DNA of 34,945 nucleotides from Edwardsiella ictaluri ATCC 33202 (GTDB taxonomy: Bacteria; Pseudomonadota; Gammaproteobacteria; Enterobacterales; Enterobacteriaceae), in assembly GCF_000264785.1 (NCBI RefSeq), contig NZ_AFJI01000015.1, positions 1 to 34,945 of the forward strand, given 5' to 3'. The position numbers and the translations under genes are program-made. The notes beneath the pieces were generated by a model. It saw only the letters and a list, made by a program, of their open reading frames with translations. It ran no database searches and was not told the origin of the DNA. Below, one piece after another: positions 15,694-24,437 of the stretch. Numbering within the stretch: the stretch's first letter is position 1; each line of letters opens with the position of its first letter.

Positions 15694-17070
15694 TCAGGCG
15701 AGCAGCGCCTGGAAGGCCGCACGGAGTTTGCCGGGGTCTTTACGCCCGGGAGAGGACTCCACGGCGGAGTTAAAATCGAGACCCAGCGCGCCGAGGTCAG
15801 CCGCTGCGCGGCAGTTATCGGCGCCGATCCCCCCGGCCAGCATGATGTTGCCCAGGGGATGTCCGTCCAGCAGGCGCCAGTCAAAGGGGCGTCCGCTGCC
15901 GGGGCGGGCGCCGTCAAGCAGGTAGCGATCGACGTGACGCAGGCGCTCTGTGGGCAGGGCATCGCTGACCGGCAGCGCCTTCCAGATCCGACAGGCCGCC
16001 GGTAACAGCGGACGCAGGCTATCAATGTAGGCCTGATCTTCGCTGCCGTGCAGTTGAACGGCGTGCAGAGCCAGGCGTTCTGCGGCCAGCGCAACGCTGG
16101 CGGGCTTGGCATCGCGAAAGACCCCGACGTACCGCAGCGGGGCGGCCGAGATAATGCCGCGGGCGGTGGCGATATCGACGTAGCGCGGCGAGTCGGCCAC
16201 GAAGATCAGGCCGCCGTAGACGGCGCCGGCGCACAGCGCGCTGACCGCGTCCTCAGGGCGGGTCAGGCCGCAGACCTTATTGTCGCCAAAGCGCAGACGA
16301 CAGACGGCGCTGCGCAGATCGGGCTGGGACATCAGCGCGCTGCCGATCAGAAAGCCCTGCACCAGGCGGCCCAGATCGCGGACTTGGGCGTGGCTGCGGA
16401 TACCGGACTCGGCGATAAGTGTCGCGCCCGGCGGTGCCAGCGCCGCGAGATGCCGGGTGCGCCCGGGATCGACGCTGAGATCGTGTAGATTACGGTTATT
16501 GATGCCGATCGCCCTGGCGCCCAGCGCGACGGCGCGTGCCATTTCGGTGGGGGTACTGACCTCGGTGAGGATCCCCATATTCAGCGTCGTAGCCACGGCG
16601 GCCAGCTGACGATACTGCGTATCGTCCAGTACGGAGAGCATCAACAGGATGGCATCGGCGCGGTAGTGGCGCGCCAGATAGACCTGGTAAGGCGAGAGGA
16701 TAAAGTCTTTACACAGTACCGGTTGCGTGACAATGTCACTTACCGTGCGCAGAAAGCGGAAGTCACCCTGAAAATAGTCACCGTCGGTTAAGACCGAGAT
16801 GGCGGCGGCATGATCGCGATATACCCGTGCGATAGCCTGTGGATCAAAGTCCGCCCGGATCAGCCCGCGCGATGGCGATGCTTTTTTACACTCCAGGATC
16901 AGCGCGCGTGGCGTCCCGCTGAGCGCCCGGTGAAAGTCGCGCTCGCTGCGCTGCAGGGTTGGTTGAAAGCCTGACAGCGGCTGTTGCCGTTCACGGGCGG
17001 CGATCCAGCGCCGTTTATCGGCGATGATGCGGCTCAGCAGGCTGGCGGGCAATGGTGAGGGTTGCGTCAT
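15694..17070 (-). CDS. trpC: Bifunctional indole-3-glycerol phosphate synthase / phosphoribosylanthranilate isomerase
   Basis: The N-terminal half (about residues 10-260) is indole-3-glycerol phosphate synthase, with ILECKKASPSRG (58-69) and LIAESGIRS. The C-terminal half (about 263-458) is phosphoribosylanthranilate isomerase, with KVCGLTRPEDA around catalytic Cys267 and GLDFNSAVESSPGRKD near the end. This fusion is typical of enteric bacteria. I chose ATG 17070 (458 residues), which has a ggag Shine-Dalgarno 6 bp upstream; the frame is open to 17154, but that extension overlaps the end of trpD. It lies 25 bp downstream of trpD. Confidence 0.97.
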   Translation of the reverse strand: MTQPSPLPASLLSRIIADKRRWIAARERQQPLSGFQPTLQRSERDFHRALSGTPRALILECKKASPSRGLIRADFDPQAIARVYRDHAAAISVLTDGDYFQGDFRFLRTVSDIVTQPVLCKDFILSPYQVYLARHYRADAILLMLSVLDDTQYRQLAAVATTLNMGILTEVSTPTEMARAVALGARAIGINNRNLHDLSVDPGRTRHLAALAPPGATLIAESGIRSHAQVRDLGRLVQGFLIGSALMSQPDLRSAVCRLRFGDNKVCGLTRPEDAVSALCAGAVYGGLIFVADSPRYVDIATARGIISAAPLRYVGVFRDAKPASVALAAERLALHAVQLHGSEDQAYIDSLRPLLPAACRIWKALPVSDALPTERLRHVDRYLLDGARPGSGRPFDWRLLDGHPLGNIMLAGGIGADNCRAAADLGALGLDFNSAVESSPGRKDPGKLRAAFQALLA

Positions 17071-17095
17071 GATAGGCTCCTTGCGCTGTGTGTGG

Positions 17096-18112
17096 TCAGC
17101 CGCGGGCGGCCAGGGCGGTGACATAGTGATAGGCCCGTCCGCTGCGCAGGACATCCAGCGCCTGGCGGGCGTTAGCAGCCAGATCGCGCTGGCCGAACAG
17201 GCGCAGCAACAGCGCCACGTTGGCGGCGACGGCGCCCTGATGCGCGGGCGCGCCCACCCCCTGGAGCAGGCGGGTCAACAGGGTACGGTTCTCCTCCGGC
17301 GCGCCGCCGCGCAGCGCGCTTAAGGGATAGTCCGGCAGGCCGAAGTCGTGCGCCGTCAGCTGATAGTGGCGGATCTCGCCCTGGTGCAGCTCCGCCACCT
17401 GCGTCGGGGCGTGCAGGGCGACCTCATCCAGCCCGCCGCCGTGCACGACGGCCGCATGCTGGTAGCCCAGACCGCGCAGGCTCTGCGCCAGCGGCAGCAC
17501 CCGATCGGGGCTGTAGACGCCGATCAGCGCGCGGGTTGGCCGGGCCGGGTTGATCAGCGGGCCAAGCAGATTAAAGATGGTGCGGGTCTTGAGCTGCTGG
17601 CGCACCGGCATGGCATGACGAAAGCCGCTATGGTACTGGGGGGCGAACAGGAAGCAGAGCCCCAGCTCATCCAGCGCCCGGCGCGACGCCTCGGCGCTCA
17701 TGTCCAGACGGATCCCCAGCGCCTGCAGCAGATCCGACGATCCGGTACGGCTGGATACGCTGCGGTTGCCGTGCTTGGCGATACGTACGCCGCAGGCCGC
17801 GGCGACAAAGGCGCTGGCGGTCGAGATATTAATGCTGTCGCTGCCATCGCCGCCGGTGCCGACGATGTCGGCAAACTCATACGCCGGGCGGGGGAACGGC
17901 TGTGCCGCCTCCAGCAGCGCGCTGGCGGCGCCGGCGATCTCGTCGGGATGTTCGCCGCGGATCTTCATGCTGATCAGCGCGGCGGCCAGCTGGCTCGGCT
18001 CCAGATGACCGTGCACGATGGCGCTAAAGAGCCGCTGGCTTTCCGCGCGGCTGATTACCTGTGCCCGGTATAGCTTATCCAGTATGGTCAGATGCTCAGA
18101 GGTCAGTGACAT
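17096..18112 (-). CDS. trpD: Anthranilate phosphoribosyltransferase
   Basis: TrpD transfers the phosphoribosyl group of PRPP to anthranilate. The 338-residue protein has the PRPP-binding [14 protein letters not shown] (85-98) and [17 protein letters not shown] (114-130). In E. coli this domain is fused to the TrpG glutaminase; here it is a separate gene starting at ATG 18112, overlapping the trpG stop by 10 bp in a different frame. The frame stays open upstream to 18517 inside trpG, but the residues there are a shadow of trpG and not a domain. Confidence 0.96.
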   Translation of the reverse strand: MSLTSEHLTILDKLYRAQVISRAESQRLFSAIVHGHLEPSQLAAALISMKIRGEHPDEIAGAASALLEAAQPFPRPAYEFADIVGTGGDGSDSINISTASAFVAAACGVRIAKHGNRSVSSRTGSSDLLQALGIRLDMSAEASRRALDELGLCFLFAPQYHSGFRHAMPVRQQLKTRTIFNLLGPLINPARPTRALIGVYSPDRVLPLAQSLRGLGYQHAAVVHGGGLDEVALHAPTQVAELHQGEIRHYQLTAHDFGLPDYPLSALRGGAPEENRTLLTRLLQGVGAPAHQGAVAANVALLLRLFGQRDLAANARQALDVLRSGRAYHYVTALAARG

Positions 18113-18738
18113 GATGGGGCCTCCGCTGCGCTGAGGGAGGGCAATCGGGGTTGGGGCTGTGCGGCGCGGGCCCAGTCGATGCTCTGATCCAGCAGCCGGG
18201 CGCCCTGTGGCGTAAGGAGCGACTCCGGGTGAAACTGGAAGCCGCAGACGCGCTGGCGATCGTGGCGTACCGCCATGACCATGCCCTGGAAGTGGGCGTT
18301 GACGCAGAGATCGGCCGGAATGCACCGGGCCGCCAGTGAGTGGTAGCGCGCTACCGGCAGTGGCGACGGCAAGCCGTGAAACATGGCCTCGCCATCGTGC
18401 TCGATGGCGCAGACCCGCCCGTGCAGAACTTCCTCCGCCCGATCGACCTGGCCGCCATAGTGTTCGACGATGGCCTGGTGTCCCAGACAGATGCCGATGA
18501 TGGGCAGGCGCCCACACAGCGTTTGCAGCAGCGCGGGCATACAGCCTGCGTCAGCCGGTGCGCCGGGGCCGGGGGAGAGCATCAGCAGTGGCTGGTGCAA
18601 CCTATCCAGATGCCGCAGCAGGGTTTCCGGCGCGACGCTGTTACGGTAGATAACCACCCGATGACCGCCGCTGCGCAGCTGATCGACCAGGTTGTAAGTA
18701 AATGAGTCAATATTGTCGAGCAGTAAGACGTCGGCCAT
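18103..18738 (-). CDS. trpG: Anthranilate synthase glutaminase component
   Basis: TrpG releases ammonia from glutamine for anthranilate synthesis by TrpE. The 211-residue class-I glutamine amidotransferase has the nucleophile C84 in IGICLGHQ, and H170 with E172 in FQFHPES, completing the triad. [17 protein letters not shown] opens the protein and [10 protein letters not shown] is the oxyanion region. The gene stands alone and is not fused to trpD. Its ATG overlaps the trpE stop by one base (TGATG), and its own end overlaps trpD, so the three are translationally coupled. Confidence 0.96.
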   Translation of the reverse strand: MADVLLLDNIDSFTYNLVDQLRSGGHRVVIYRNSVAPETLLRHLDRLHQPLLMLSPGPGAPADAGCMPALLQTLCGRLPIIGICLGHQAIVEHYGGQVDRAEEVLHGRVCAIEHDGEAMFHGLPSPLPVARYHSLAARCIPADLCVNAHFQGMVMAVRHDRQRVCGFQFHPESLLTPQGARLLDQSIDWARAAQPQPRLPSLSAAEAPSCH

Positions 18739-20312
18739 CAGATCGCTCCTTGCGGCTGGGGGGCGTTCGGGTGCGCCGCCGCGATGGCGTTCAGCACCGC
18801 CCGGGCCTTGCTGCGGGTTTCATCGGCCTCCGCCTGAGGCTGGGAGTCCAGCACCACGCCGGCGCCGGCCTGTACGCTGGCGACGCCGTCCTCTACGTAG
18901 GCGGCGCGGATAACGATGCAGGTGTCCAAATCGCCGCGGGCCGTCAGGTAGCCGACGGCACCGCCGTAGCTGCCGCGCCGGCGCCGCTCGCAGGCGGCGA
19001 TCAGCTGCATGGCGCGCACTTTGGGGGCACCGCTCAGGGTGCCCATGTTCATGCAGGCACGGTAGGCATGCAGCGCGTCGAGATCGGCGCGCAGGGTGCC
19101 GACGACCCGGGAGACCAGATGCATCACTACGGAGTAGCGATCCACGTTGGTCAGCTCGGCGACGTAGCGTGAGCCCGGCTCACAGATCCGCGCCAGATCG
19201 TTGCGCGCCAGATCGACCAGCATCAGGTGTTCGGCCAGCTCTTTGGGATCGCTGCGCATGTCCAGCTCCAGCCGGCCATCGAGATCGCGATCGATGCTGC
19301 CGTCGGCGCGCCGCCCGCGCGGCCGGGTGCCCGCGATGGGGTAGATTTCGACCCGTCGGCTGTCGGCATCGTATTTCAGGGCACTCTCCGGCGAGGCGCC
19401 GAACAGCGTGAAGTCCTGATCCTGCATGAAGAACATGTAAGGGCTGGGATTACTCTGCTTCAGCTGGCGGTAGGCAGCCAGCGGCGCGGGACACGGCAGT
19501 GTGAAGCGGCGTGAGGGCACCGCCTGAAAAATGTCGCCGGCGAGAATGGCGCGCTGCATGTCGCGGACGATCGTAGCGAACGCCTCATCATCCCGATCGA
19601 CCTCGACCTTTAACGCCGGGCAGGGCGCAACGGGCGCTGTCTTGAAGGGGCGCAGCATCTCCGTCAGCAGGGTATCCAGACGCCGCTGCAGGCGCTGATG
19701 CTCATCCGATGCGGCGCTGAAGAGGCTGGCCTGCAGGCGGGCGCTGCCCTGACGATGGTCGAGGATCAGTAGGGTTTCGGCCAGATAAAAGCAGAGATCG
19801 GGGCAGCGCGGCCCTGCGCTGAGCTGTGGCAAGGGCTCAAAGCCAGCGACCAGATCATAGGCGAACAGGCCGCCGAGCAACATGGCCTCCGGCTCGGCGT
19901 CAGGCGTTGGCTGGCAGGTAAGCAGAGTTCGCAGGGCGTCAAATACCGACAGGGTGTGCAGCCGGCTGTCTTCATCCTGCTCATTGTCCTGCGCGGGAAA
20001 GGTGAGCGTACAACCGTGGGGCTGGCACGTACAGGCTACGTCTGGAGGCAGGGTATGGCGCAGGGTGGTCAGCAGGGCTGCGCCGTTGGCGCTTAAGGAC
20101 TCCAGCGTGACCTCCCGCCCGCGCGCGGTAATACGCAGGGCGCTGTCGATGATCAGGAGACTTTTCAGGTGGTGCTTACTGGCGATATCGGCAGATTCCA
20201 GCAGCAGCGTCGCCGGGCGCTGGGCGCACAGTTGTTCAAAAAGCAGCGTAGGATCCGCGGAGTAAGCGGCGCTGCGGGTTAATACGGTCACGGCGGTTTT
20301 GGCCTGAGGCAT
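18738..20312 (-). CDS. trpE: Anthranilate synthase component I
   Basis: TrpE converts chorismate and ammonia (from TrpG) to anthranilate, the committed step. The 524-residue protein has the tryptophan feedback-binding motif LLLESAD near residues 36-42. The chorismate-binding C-terminal domain shows [49 protein letters not shown] and [10 protein letters not shown]. Allosteric inhibition by tryptophan is therefore expected. It is the first structural gene of the operon, about 90 bp after the leader peptide stop and 37 bp after the attenuator. Confidence 0.97.
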   Translation of the reverse strand: MPQAKTAVTVLTRSAAYSADPTLLFEQLCAQRPATLLLESADIASKHHLKSLLIIDSALRITARGREVTLESLSANGAALLTTLRHTLPPDVACTCQPHGCTLTFPAQDNEQDEDSRLHTLSVFDALRTLLTCQPTPDAEPEAMLLGGLFAYDLVAGFEPLPQLSAGPRCPDLCFYLAETLLILDHRQGSARLQASLFSAASDEHQRLQRRLDTLLTEMLRPFKTAPVAPCPALKVEVDRDDEAFATIVRDMQRAILAGDIFQAVPSRRFTLPCPAPLAAYRQLKQSNPSPYMFFMQDQDFTLFGASPESALKYDADSRRVEIYPIAGTRPRGRRADGSIDRDLDGRLELDMRSDPKELAEHLMLVDLARNDLARICEPGSRYVAELTNVDRYSVVMHLVSRVVGTLRADLDALHAYRACMNMGTLSGAPKVRAMQLIAACERRRRGSYGGAVGYLTARGDLDTCIVIRAAYVEDGVASVQAGAGVVLDSQPQAEADETRSKARAVLNAIAAAHPNAPQPQGAI

Positions 20313-20349
20313 AGAATAGCTCCCTGACGGTCATACACGGCGCGGACAT

Positions 20350-20372
20350 AAAAAAGCCCGCATTATGCGGGC
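20350..20372 (-). terminator. trp attenuator terminator hairpin
   Basis: On the reverse strand, gcccgca (20372-20366) and tgcgggc (20362-20356) pair around a taa loop and are followed by six U. This corresponds to the 3:4 hairpin. Upstream, gggcgg overlapping the leader end can pair with ccgccc at the start of this hairpin, giving the competing 2:3 antiterminator. gggtg can pair with caccc inside the leader as 1:2. Confidence 0.85.
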
Positions 20373-20404
20373 GGTAATAACGCAGGCGTACGGTTTCTGC
20401 GCGC

Positions 20405-20482
20405 TTATTCCGCCCGGGTGCGATGAGGACGCCACCCGCGTACGATGACGGTATAGAAAAATAGGCACAGTGTTTCTTGCAT
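20405..20482 (-). CDS. trpL: trp operon leader peptide
   Basis: A 25-residue leader peptide is encoded from ATG 20482 (Shine-Dalgarno ggag six bases upstream), ending RGWRPHRTRAE. It contains a single Trp codon in the context gtacgcgggtggcgt, inside the 5' arm of the 1:2 pairing, where a stalled ribosome would free the antiterminator. The E. coli leader has two adjacent Trp codons in a shorter 14-residue peptide. The following hairpin and U-run at 20372-20350 support the attenuation role. Confidence 0.8.
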   Translation of the reverse strand: MQETLCLFFYTVIVRGWRPHRTRAE

Positions 20483-20515
20483 GACGCGCTCCGATTGGCT
20501 CCTGAGTGAATCTTC

Positions 20516-20549
20516 GTACTAGTAAACTAGTTTAATGGTTCCGTGTCAA
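20516..20549 (-). promoter_or_regulatory. trp promoter and TrpR operator
   Basis: On the reverse strand TTGACA (20549-20544) and TTTACT (20526-20521) are spaced by exactly 17 bp. The -10 is embedded in aaactagtttactagtac (20533-20516), which has paired ACTAGT half-sites matching the TrpR operator of E. coli. Repression by tryptophan-bound TrpR follows directly from this layout. Confidence 0.92.
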
Positions 20550-20659
20550 TGCCGCAGTGCATTTTTTCATCATCTGTAGCGTTGGATCGCTATCCGCATT
20601 AGTGCTGCAGGGTGTAAAACGCTATGATGAGGGTCATAACCGATTTGCAGTGGAGATCC

Positions 20660-21571
20660 ATGGTGTTAGCGCATTTTCCAGAGGGACGCCCGGCGCTGTT
20701 TGATTTACACAGCCATACCCGGGCGTCTGATGGGCTATTGAGCCCTGAGGCGCTGGTGGTGCGGGCTGTGGAGCGGGGCGTCACCACCCTGGCGATCACC
20801 GATCACGATACGTTAGGCGGTATCAGCGCCGCCCGTCAGGCGATCGCCGATCAGTCGCTGCCCCTGGAGCTGATCGCCGGCGTAGAGATTTCTACGCTGT
20901 GGGAGCATCATGAAATTCACGTCGTGGGACTGAATGTGGACATGAACTGCCCGGCGCTGGGCGCTTTTCTGACGCTGCAGGCGCAGCGGCGCGACGAGCG
21001 CGCCGCAGAAATCGGACGTCGCCTGGCGCGGGCCCGGATTGAGGGTGCGTTGGAGGGGGCGCAGCGCCTGGCGCAGGGCGCGCAGCTGACCCGGGGGCAT
21101 TTTGCCCGCTACCTGGTCGAACGTGGCTACGCGACCTGCAGCGCAGACGTGTTTAAACATTTTCTGGCGCGCGGTAAGACCGGTTATGTTCCCCCGCAGT
21201 GGGGCGCGATAGCCGACACCGTGGCGGTGATCCATCAGGCGGGTGGCGTGGCGGTGCTGGCGCACCCCGGGCGCTACCGTCTGAGCGGTAAATGGCTGAA
21301 ACGCCTGCTGACCGCGTTCTGCGCCGTCGGCGGTGACGCGCTGGAGGTTGCCCAATGCCAACAGCCGCCCCATGAGCGTCACCAGCTGGGGCTGCTGGCC
21401 CGCCAGTTTGCGCTATCGGCATCGCAGGGATCTGACTTTCATCAGCCTACGCCTTATCTGGATTTGGGGCGGGGCCTTTCTTTACCCGATGGGGTGCTCC
21501 CCGTCTGGATGTATTGGGCTTCGGTGCCGCAGGCTTCCCAACCCGGCGCGAGTCTACTGGAGGCTTTATGA
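20660..21571 (+). CDS. rnm: RNase AM / PHP-domain 5'-3' exonuclease (Rnm, YciV)
   Basis: Rnm (formerly YciV or TrpH) is a PHP-domain nuclease that trims rRNA 5' ends and degrades 3',5'-bisphosphate nucleotides and short RNA in E. coli. PHP metal motifs are visible: DLHSHTRASDG (about 16-26), ITDHDTLGG, GVEISTLWEHHEIHVVG, LAHPGRY and SQGSDFHQP. Conserved EGALEGAQRLAQG and ARGKTGYVPPQW confirm orthology. I prefer ATG 20660 (303 residues, Shine-Dalgarno tggag) over ATG 20624, which has little family support. It is divergent from trp, and its stop overlaps the yciO start by 4 bp, so the two are coupled. Confidence 0.94.
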   Translation: MVLAHFPEGRPALFDLHSHTRASDGLLSPEALVVRAVERGVTTLAITDHDTLGGISAARQAIADQSLPLELIAGVEISTLWEHHEIHVVGLNVDMNCPALGAFLTLQAQRRDERAAEIGRRLARARIEGALEGAQRLAQGAQLTRGHFARYLVERGYATCSADVFKHFLARGKTGYVPPQWGAIADTVAVIHQAGGVAVLAHPGRYRLSGKWLKRLLTAFCAVGGDALEVAQCQQPPHERHQLGLLARQFALSASQGSDFHQPTPYLDLGRGLSLPDGVLPVWMYWASVPQASQPGASLLEAL

Positions 21572-22188
21572 GCCAATTGTTTTATATCCACCCAGAAAAT
21601 CCGCAGCCGCGCCTGATCAAGCAGGTGGTCGAGGTGCTGCATAAAGGTGGGGTGATCGTCTATCCCACGGACTCCGGCTATGCACTGGGTTGTATGCTTG
21701 AAGAGAAAAGTGCCATGGAGCGCATCTGTCGCATCCGGCGTATCGACAGCAATCACAACTTTACCCTGGTATGCCGGGATCTTTCCGAGCTTTCCAGCTA
21801 TGCCTTTGTGAATAATGCGGCTTTCCGCCTGCTGAAAAACAATACGCCGGGTGGCTACACTTTTATTCTGAAGGCGAGTAAAGGGGTTCCCCGTCGACTG
21901 ATGAGCGAGAAGCGCAAGACCATCGGTCTGCGGGTGCCTTCCAATCCGATTGCGCGGGATTTGCTGGCGGAGCTGGGCGAACCGCTGATGTCTACCTCTC
22001 TGATGCTGCCGGAGAGCGAGTTTACCGAGTCCGATCCAGAGGAGATCCAGGAGCGTTTGGGTAAACAGGTGGATCTGGTGATCCACGGCGGCTATCTGGG
22101 GCAACAGCCGACGACGGTGATCGACTTGACCGAAGATACGCCGCTGGTGGTGCGCGTTGGCGCCGGCGATCCCAAGCCCTTTCAATGA
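21568..22188 (+). CDS. yciO: YciO, Sua5/YrdC-like protein
   Basis: This 206-residue protein is a paralogue of the threonylcarbamoyl-AMP synthase TsaC/YrdC. The YrdC fold signatures are present: GGVIVYPTDSGYALGCML, NFTLVCRDLSELSSYA and TIGLRVPSNPIARDLL. The role of YciO is debated; weak threonylcarbamoyl-AMP synthase activity has been reported. ATG 21568 (MSQLFYIHPENPQPR) is the conserved start, overlapping the rnm stop as ATGA. A frame extension to 21514 lies within rnm and is rejected. Confidence 0.95.
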   Translation: MSQLFYIHPENPQPRLIKQVVEVLHKGGVIVYPTDSGYALGCMLEEKSAMERICRIRRIDSNHNFTLVCRDLSELSSYAFVNNAAFRLLKNNTPGGYTFILKASKGVPRRLMSEKRKTIGLRVPSNPIARDLLAELGEPLMSTSLMLPESEFTESDPEEIQERLGKQVDLVIHGGYLGQQPTTVIDLTEDTPLVVRVGAGDPKPFQ

Positions 22189-22245
22189 GGCAGGCGGCGT
22201 AGTCGCATGCTCTGTTAATTTGCCGTTGTTAATGAAGGAAACCCC

Positions 22246-22497
22246 ATGTCGCAGATGTTGAATGAACGCGATGAGTTGGCCTCTGATCTGGTGGCCTGTC
22301 AGCTGGTGATTAAACAGATCCTGGATGTGATCGAGGTGATCGCTCCAGCCGAAGTGCGTGCCAAGATGGCGCTGCAGCTGAAAAGCATTGATTTTAACCA
22401 GCCGGGTATCGATGAGGTGACCCAGCGCGGGGTACAGAAAGCCATCGCGTTGATTGAGCTAAAGTTCTCTCGGGAGCAGGAAAACGTTGCACAATAA
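22246..22497 (+). CDS. Small conserved enterobacterial protein of unknown function
   Basis: The 83-residue protein ([19 protein letters not shown] and on) is predicted helical and soluble, without a signal peptide or membrane segment. It feels like a DUF of limited enterobacterial range, possibly DUF2766, but I cannot confirm the family. A good Shine-Dalgarno (aagga) lies 7 bp before the ATG at 22246. It lies 57 bp downstream of yciO on the same strand and may be the third gene of the rnm-yciO transcript. Confidence 0.7.
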   Translation: MSQMLNERDELASDLVACQLVIKQILDVIEVIAPAEVRAKMALQLKSIDFNQPGIDEVTQRGVQKAIALIELKFSREQENVAQ

Positions 22498-22513
22498 TGT
22501 GACATTAATCACG
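22498..22513 (+). promoter_or_regulatory. CRP-like site
   Basis: TGTGA (22498-22502), six bases, then TCACG (22509-22513) match the CRP consensus TGTGA-N6-TCACA with one difference. It lies directly after the small gene at 22246 and about 60 bp before a possible transcription start near 22566, the class I position for CRP. Confidence 0.55.
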
Positions 22514-22530
22514 ATTTTAATGAAAAACAA

Positions 22531-22633
22531 TTGTTAAAAAAATGTGCCATGATAGAGTTTCTTTGTTGATTAATTTCGACATAGAGTTTCTCATTGCATT
22601 TGAGCCCGCAGGAATTACCTGCGGGTTTTTTTT
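22531..22633 (+). ncRNA. Candidate CRP-controlled small RNA
   Basis: Downstream of the CRP-like site a possible -35 TTGTTA (22531-22536) and a -10 TAGAGT (22553-22558, spacer 16) would start a transcript of about 70 nt. It would end at the strong terminator 22605-22633. The segment carries an 11-bp direct repeat, atagagtttct, at 22552-22562 and 22581-22591, and has no credible reading frame. The terminator may simply serve the upstream genes, so the RNA is inference. It resembles no small RNA I can name. Confidence 0.4.
22605..22633 (+). terminator. Intrinsic terminator
   Basis: cccgcagg (22605-22612) and cctgcggg (22618-22625) form a perfect 8-bp stem with an aatta loop followed by eight U. 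It ends forward transcription from rnm-yciO and/or the candidate small RNA. Confidence 0.92.
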
Positions 22634-22644
22634 ATGTTGATAGC

Positions 22645-23343
22645 TCACTCGTAGCGACGGTAATAGCGTTCTAGGCGTAGCTGCAGCTTGCCGAGCAGGG
22701 TGCTGAAGGCCAGGTAGATCAGTGCCGTTTCACTGTAGATGATCAGCGGTTCATAGTTGACCGCCACAATGCGCTGGGCGGCGAGAAACATCTCCGGCAC
22801 GGTGATCACCGCGGCCAGGGAGGTATCCTTTATCAGAGAGATAAATACGTTGGAGAGCGGTGGCAGGCTGACAAAGGCCGATTGCGGCAGGATCACCCGA
22901 CGCATCGCTTGGCTGCTGCTCATACCGATAGCGCTGGCCGCCTCCCACTGGCCCTGTGGGACCGACAGGATTGCGCCGCGGACGATCTCTGAGCTGTAGG
23001 CGCCGACGTTGAGGGTAAAACCGATCAGCGCGGCGGGAAAGGCATCCAGCGTGATCCCGGCGCTCGGCAGACCATAAAAGATCAGGAACAGTTGTACCAG
23101 CAGCGGGGTTCCACGAAAAACCCAGATATAGAAATCGGCACAGAGCCTCAGCGGCCGAATGGCGTACAGGCGGATTAACGCGGTGGCCAGCCCCACCAGC
23201 AGGCCGCCGCAGAAGGAGAGCAGCGCCAGCGGTAGGGAGAAGCGCAGCGCGGCGGAGAGCAGAGGCCAGAAGGCGTCAGCGACCGGTTGCAGCCAGTCGG
23301 GCTGCGGCAGGATAGCGATCAGGGGGGATAGCCAGTGGGGCAT
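22645..23343 (-). CDS. Amino-acid ABC transporter permease (His/Glu/cystine type)
   Basis: The 232-residue inner-membrane permease has about five hydrophobic segments. Its polar amino-acid uptake signatures are WVFRGTPLLVQLFLIFYGLP (about 75-94) and the coupling loop GQWEAASAIGMSSSQAMRRVILPQ, the EAA motif that contacts an ATPase. I chose ATG 23343 (MPHWLSPLIAILPQ), preceded by ggag at 8 bp; a longer frame from 23475 would overlap the binding-protein gene. It lies 76 bp downstream of a periplasmic binding-protein gene on the same strand, with which it should form an operon. No ATPase gene follows. Confidence 0.9.
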   Translation of the reverse strand: MPHWLSPLIAILPQPDWLQPVADAFWPLLSAALRFSLPLALLSFCGGLLVGLATALIRLYAIRPLRLCADFYIWVFRGTPLLVQLFLIFYGLPSAGITLDAFPAALIGFTLNVGAYSSEIVRGAILSVPQGQWEAASAIGMSSSQAMRRVILPQSAFVSLPPLSNVFISLIKDTSLAAVITVPEMFLAAQRIVAVNYEPLIIYSETALIYLAFSTLLGKLQLRLERYYRRYE

Positions 23344-23419
23344 GGTGGAGACTCCATATCTGGGCGCCCGCCGCCAGTGCGGCGGGATAACGCCGGAAAT
23401 GCGCGGCGGCGATTGGCGA

Positions 23420-24193
23420 TTATTGTGAGACGTCGCTGCCGAAGTAGCGCTGAGATAGGGTCCGGTAAGTGCCATCGGCGCGGATCTCGCGCAGCGCGTG
23501 GTTCAGCGCTGCGACCAGCTGGGGCTGCCCCTTACGCACCAGAATCGCAGAGTCGGCGCGCTGATCCGCGACGGCCACCACCTTGAGGGGGGCACTGGGC
23601 TTATGCTGCCGAAAGTCGAGGTAAGAGAGGTTATCGTTCAGCGTGGCCACCGCCCGGCCGCTGATCACCAACTCCAGCGACTGGTTGAAACCATCGGTTG
23701 GTACCAGCTCTGCGCCATAGTGCTCTGCCAGCCTGGCATAGTTGCTGGTTAGGCTCTGGGCCGCTTTCTGCCCGCGCAGATCGTCAAAGTTGTTTAGCCG
23801 GGTATTGTCGCTGCGGACGATCAGCACCGCCTTTGCACCAATATAGGGGTCGGAGAAGTCAAACTTAGCCTGGCGCTCCGGGGTGATCCCCACCTGATTG
23901 ATCACCGCATCGTAGCGTTTGGCTGACAGTCCGGCGATCAGACCGTCCCAGCGCCCCTCGACAAAGACGGGCTTCAGCCCCATCTTGGCGGCCACGGCGC
24001 GGGCGATATCGACATCAAACCCGACCAGCTTGCCGCTGGCATCGTGGTAGGTATAGGGCGGGTAGGTTCCCTCGGTGCCAAACTTGATGCTGCCTGCGGA
24101 GCGCATCTCAGATAAATCGTCGCTGTGCTGGGCCTGCGCACCGCCGCTAAGCAGGGTGAGGGCCAGCAGAGCCAAGGCTGTTTTTTTCATCAT
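23420..24193 (-). CDS. Periplasmic amino-acid-binding protein of an ABC transporter
   Basis: The 257-residue solute-binding protein (family 3) begins with a signal peptide (MMKKTALALLALTLLSGGAQA, cleavage near residue 21). It continues with FGTEGTYPPYTYHDASGKLV, the ligand-contacting WDGLIAGLSAKRYDAVINQV and FDFSDPYIGAKA. The pattern resembles cystine-binding FliY/TcyJ, but the ligand cannot be assigned with certainty. It is the first gene of a two-gene operon with the permease. The start is one of two adjacent ATGs with only a weak Shine-Dalgarno. Confidence 0.9.
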   Translation of the reverse strand: MMKKTALALLALTLLSGGAQAQHSDDLSEMRSAGSIKFGTEGTYPPYTYHDASGKLVGFDVDIARAVAAKMGLKPVFVEGRWDGLIAGLSAKRYDAVINQVGITPERQAKFDFSDPYIGAKAVLIVRSDNTRLNNFDDLRGQKAAQSLTSNYARLAEHYGAELVPTDGFNQSLELVISGRAVATLNDNLSYLDFRQHKPSAPLKVVAVADQRADSAILVRKGQPQLVAALNHALREIRADGTYRTLSQRYFGSDVSQ

Positions 24194-24437
24194 AGTCCCG
24201 TCTCATTTATGGTTTGGTGTTGTTCGGACGCGGCCGCAGGTGGCCGATGAGAGCAGGCTAACCGATAGCGTGATCTTTACTAAATCACATTGTGGGATTA
24301 TTAATAACCAGAAGGAATAAGCCAACCGGAGGCGACAGCAGCCCTCTGCTGAGCAACGACCAGCAGCAGCTCGATGGCACGGCACAGCAGGGATGCCAGA
24401 CGGCGTGCGGCGGCGCGGTAGCGGTGTGATATGGATA

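Noticed and set aside
18113-18517. Upstream extension of the trpD frame, as if TrpD had an extra N-terminal domain
   Set aside because: The extension is the +1 shadow of trpG, lacks any domain pattern, and the conserved start [15 protein letters not shown] lies at 18112.
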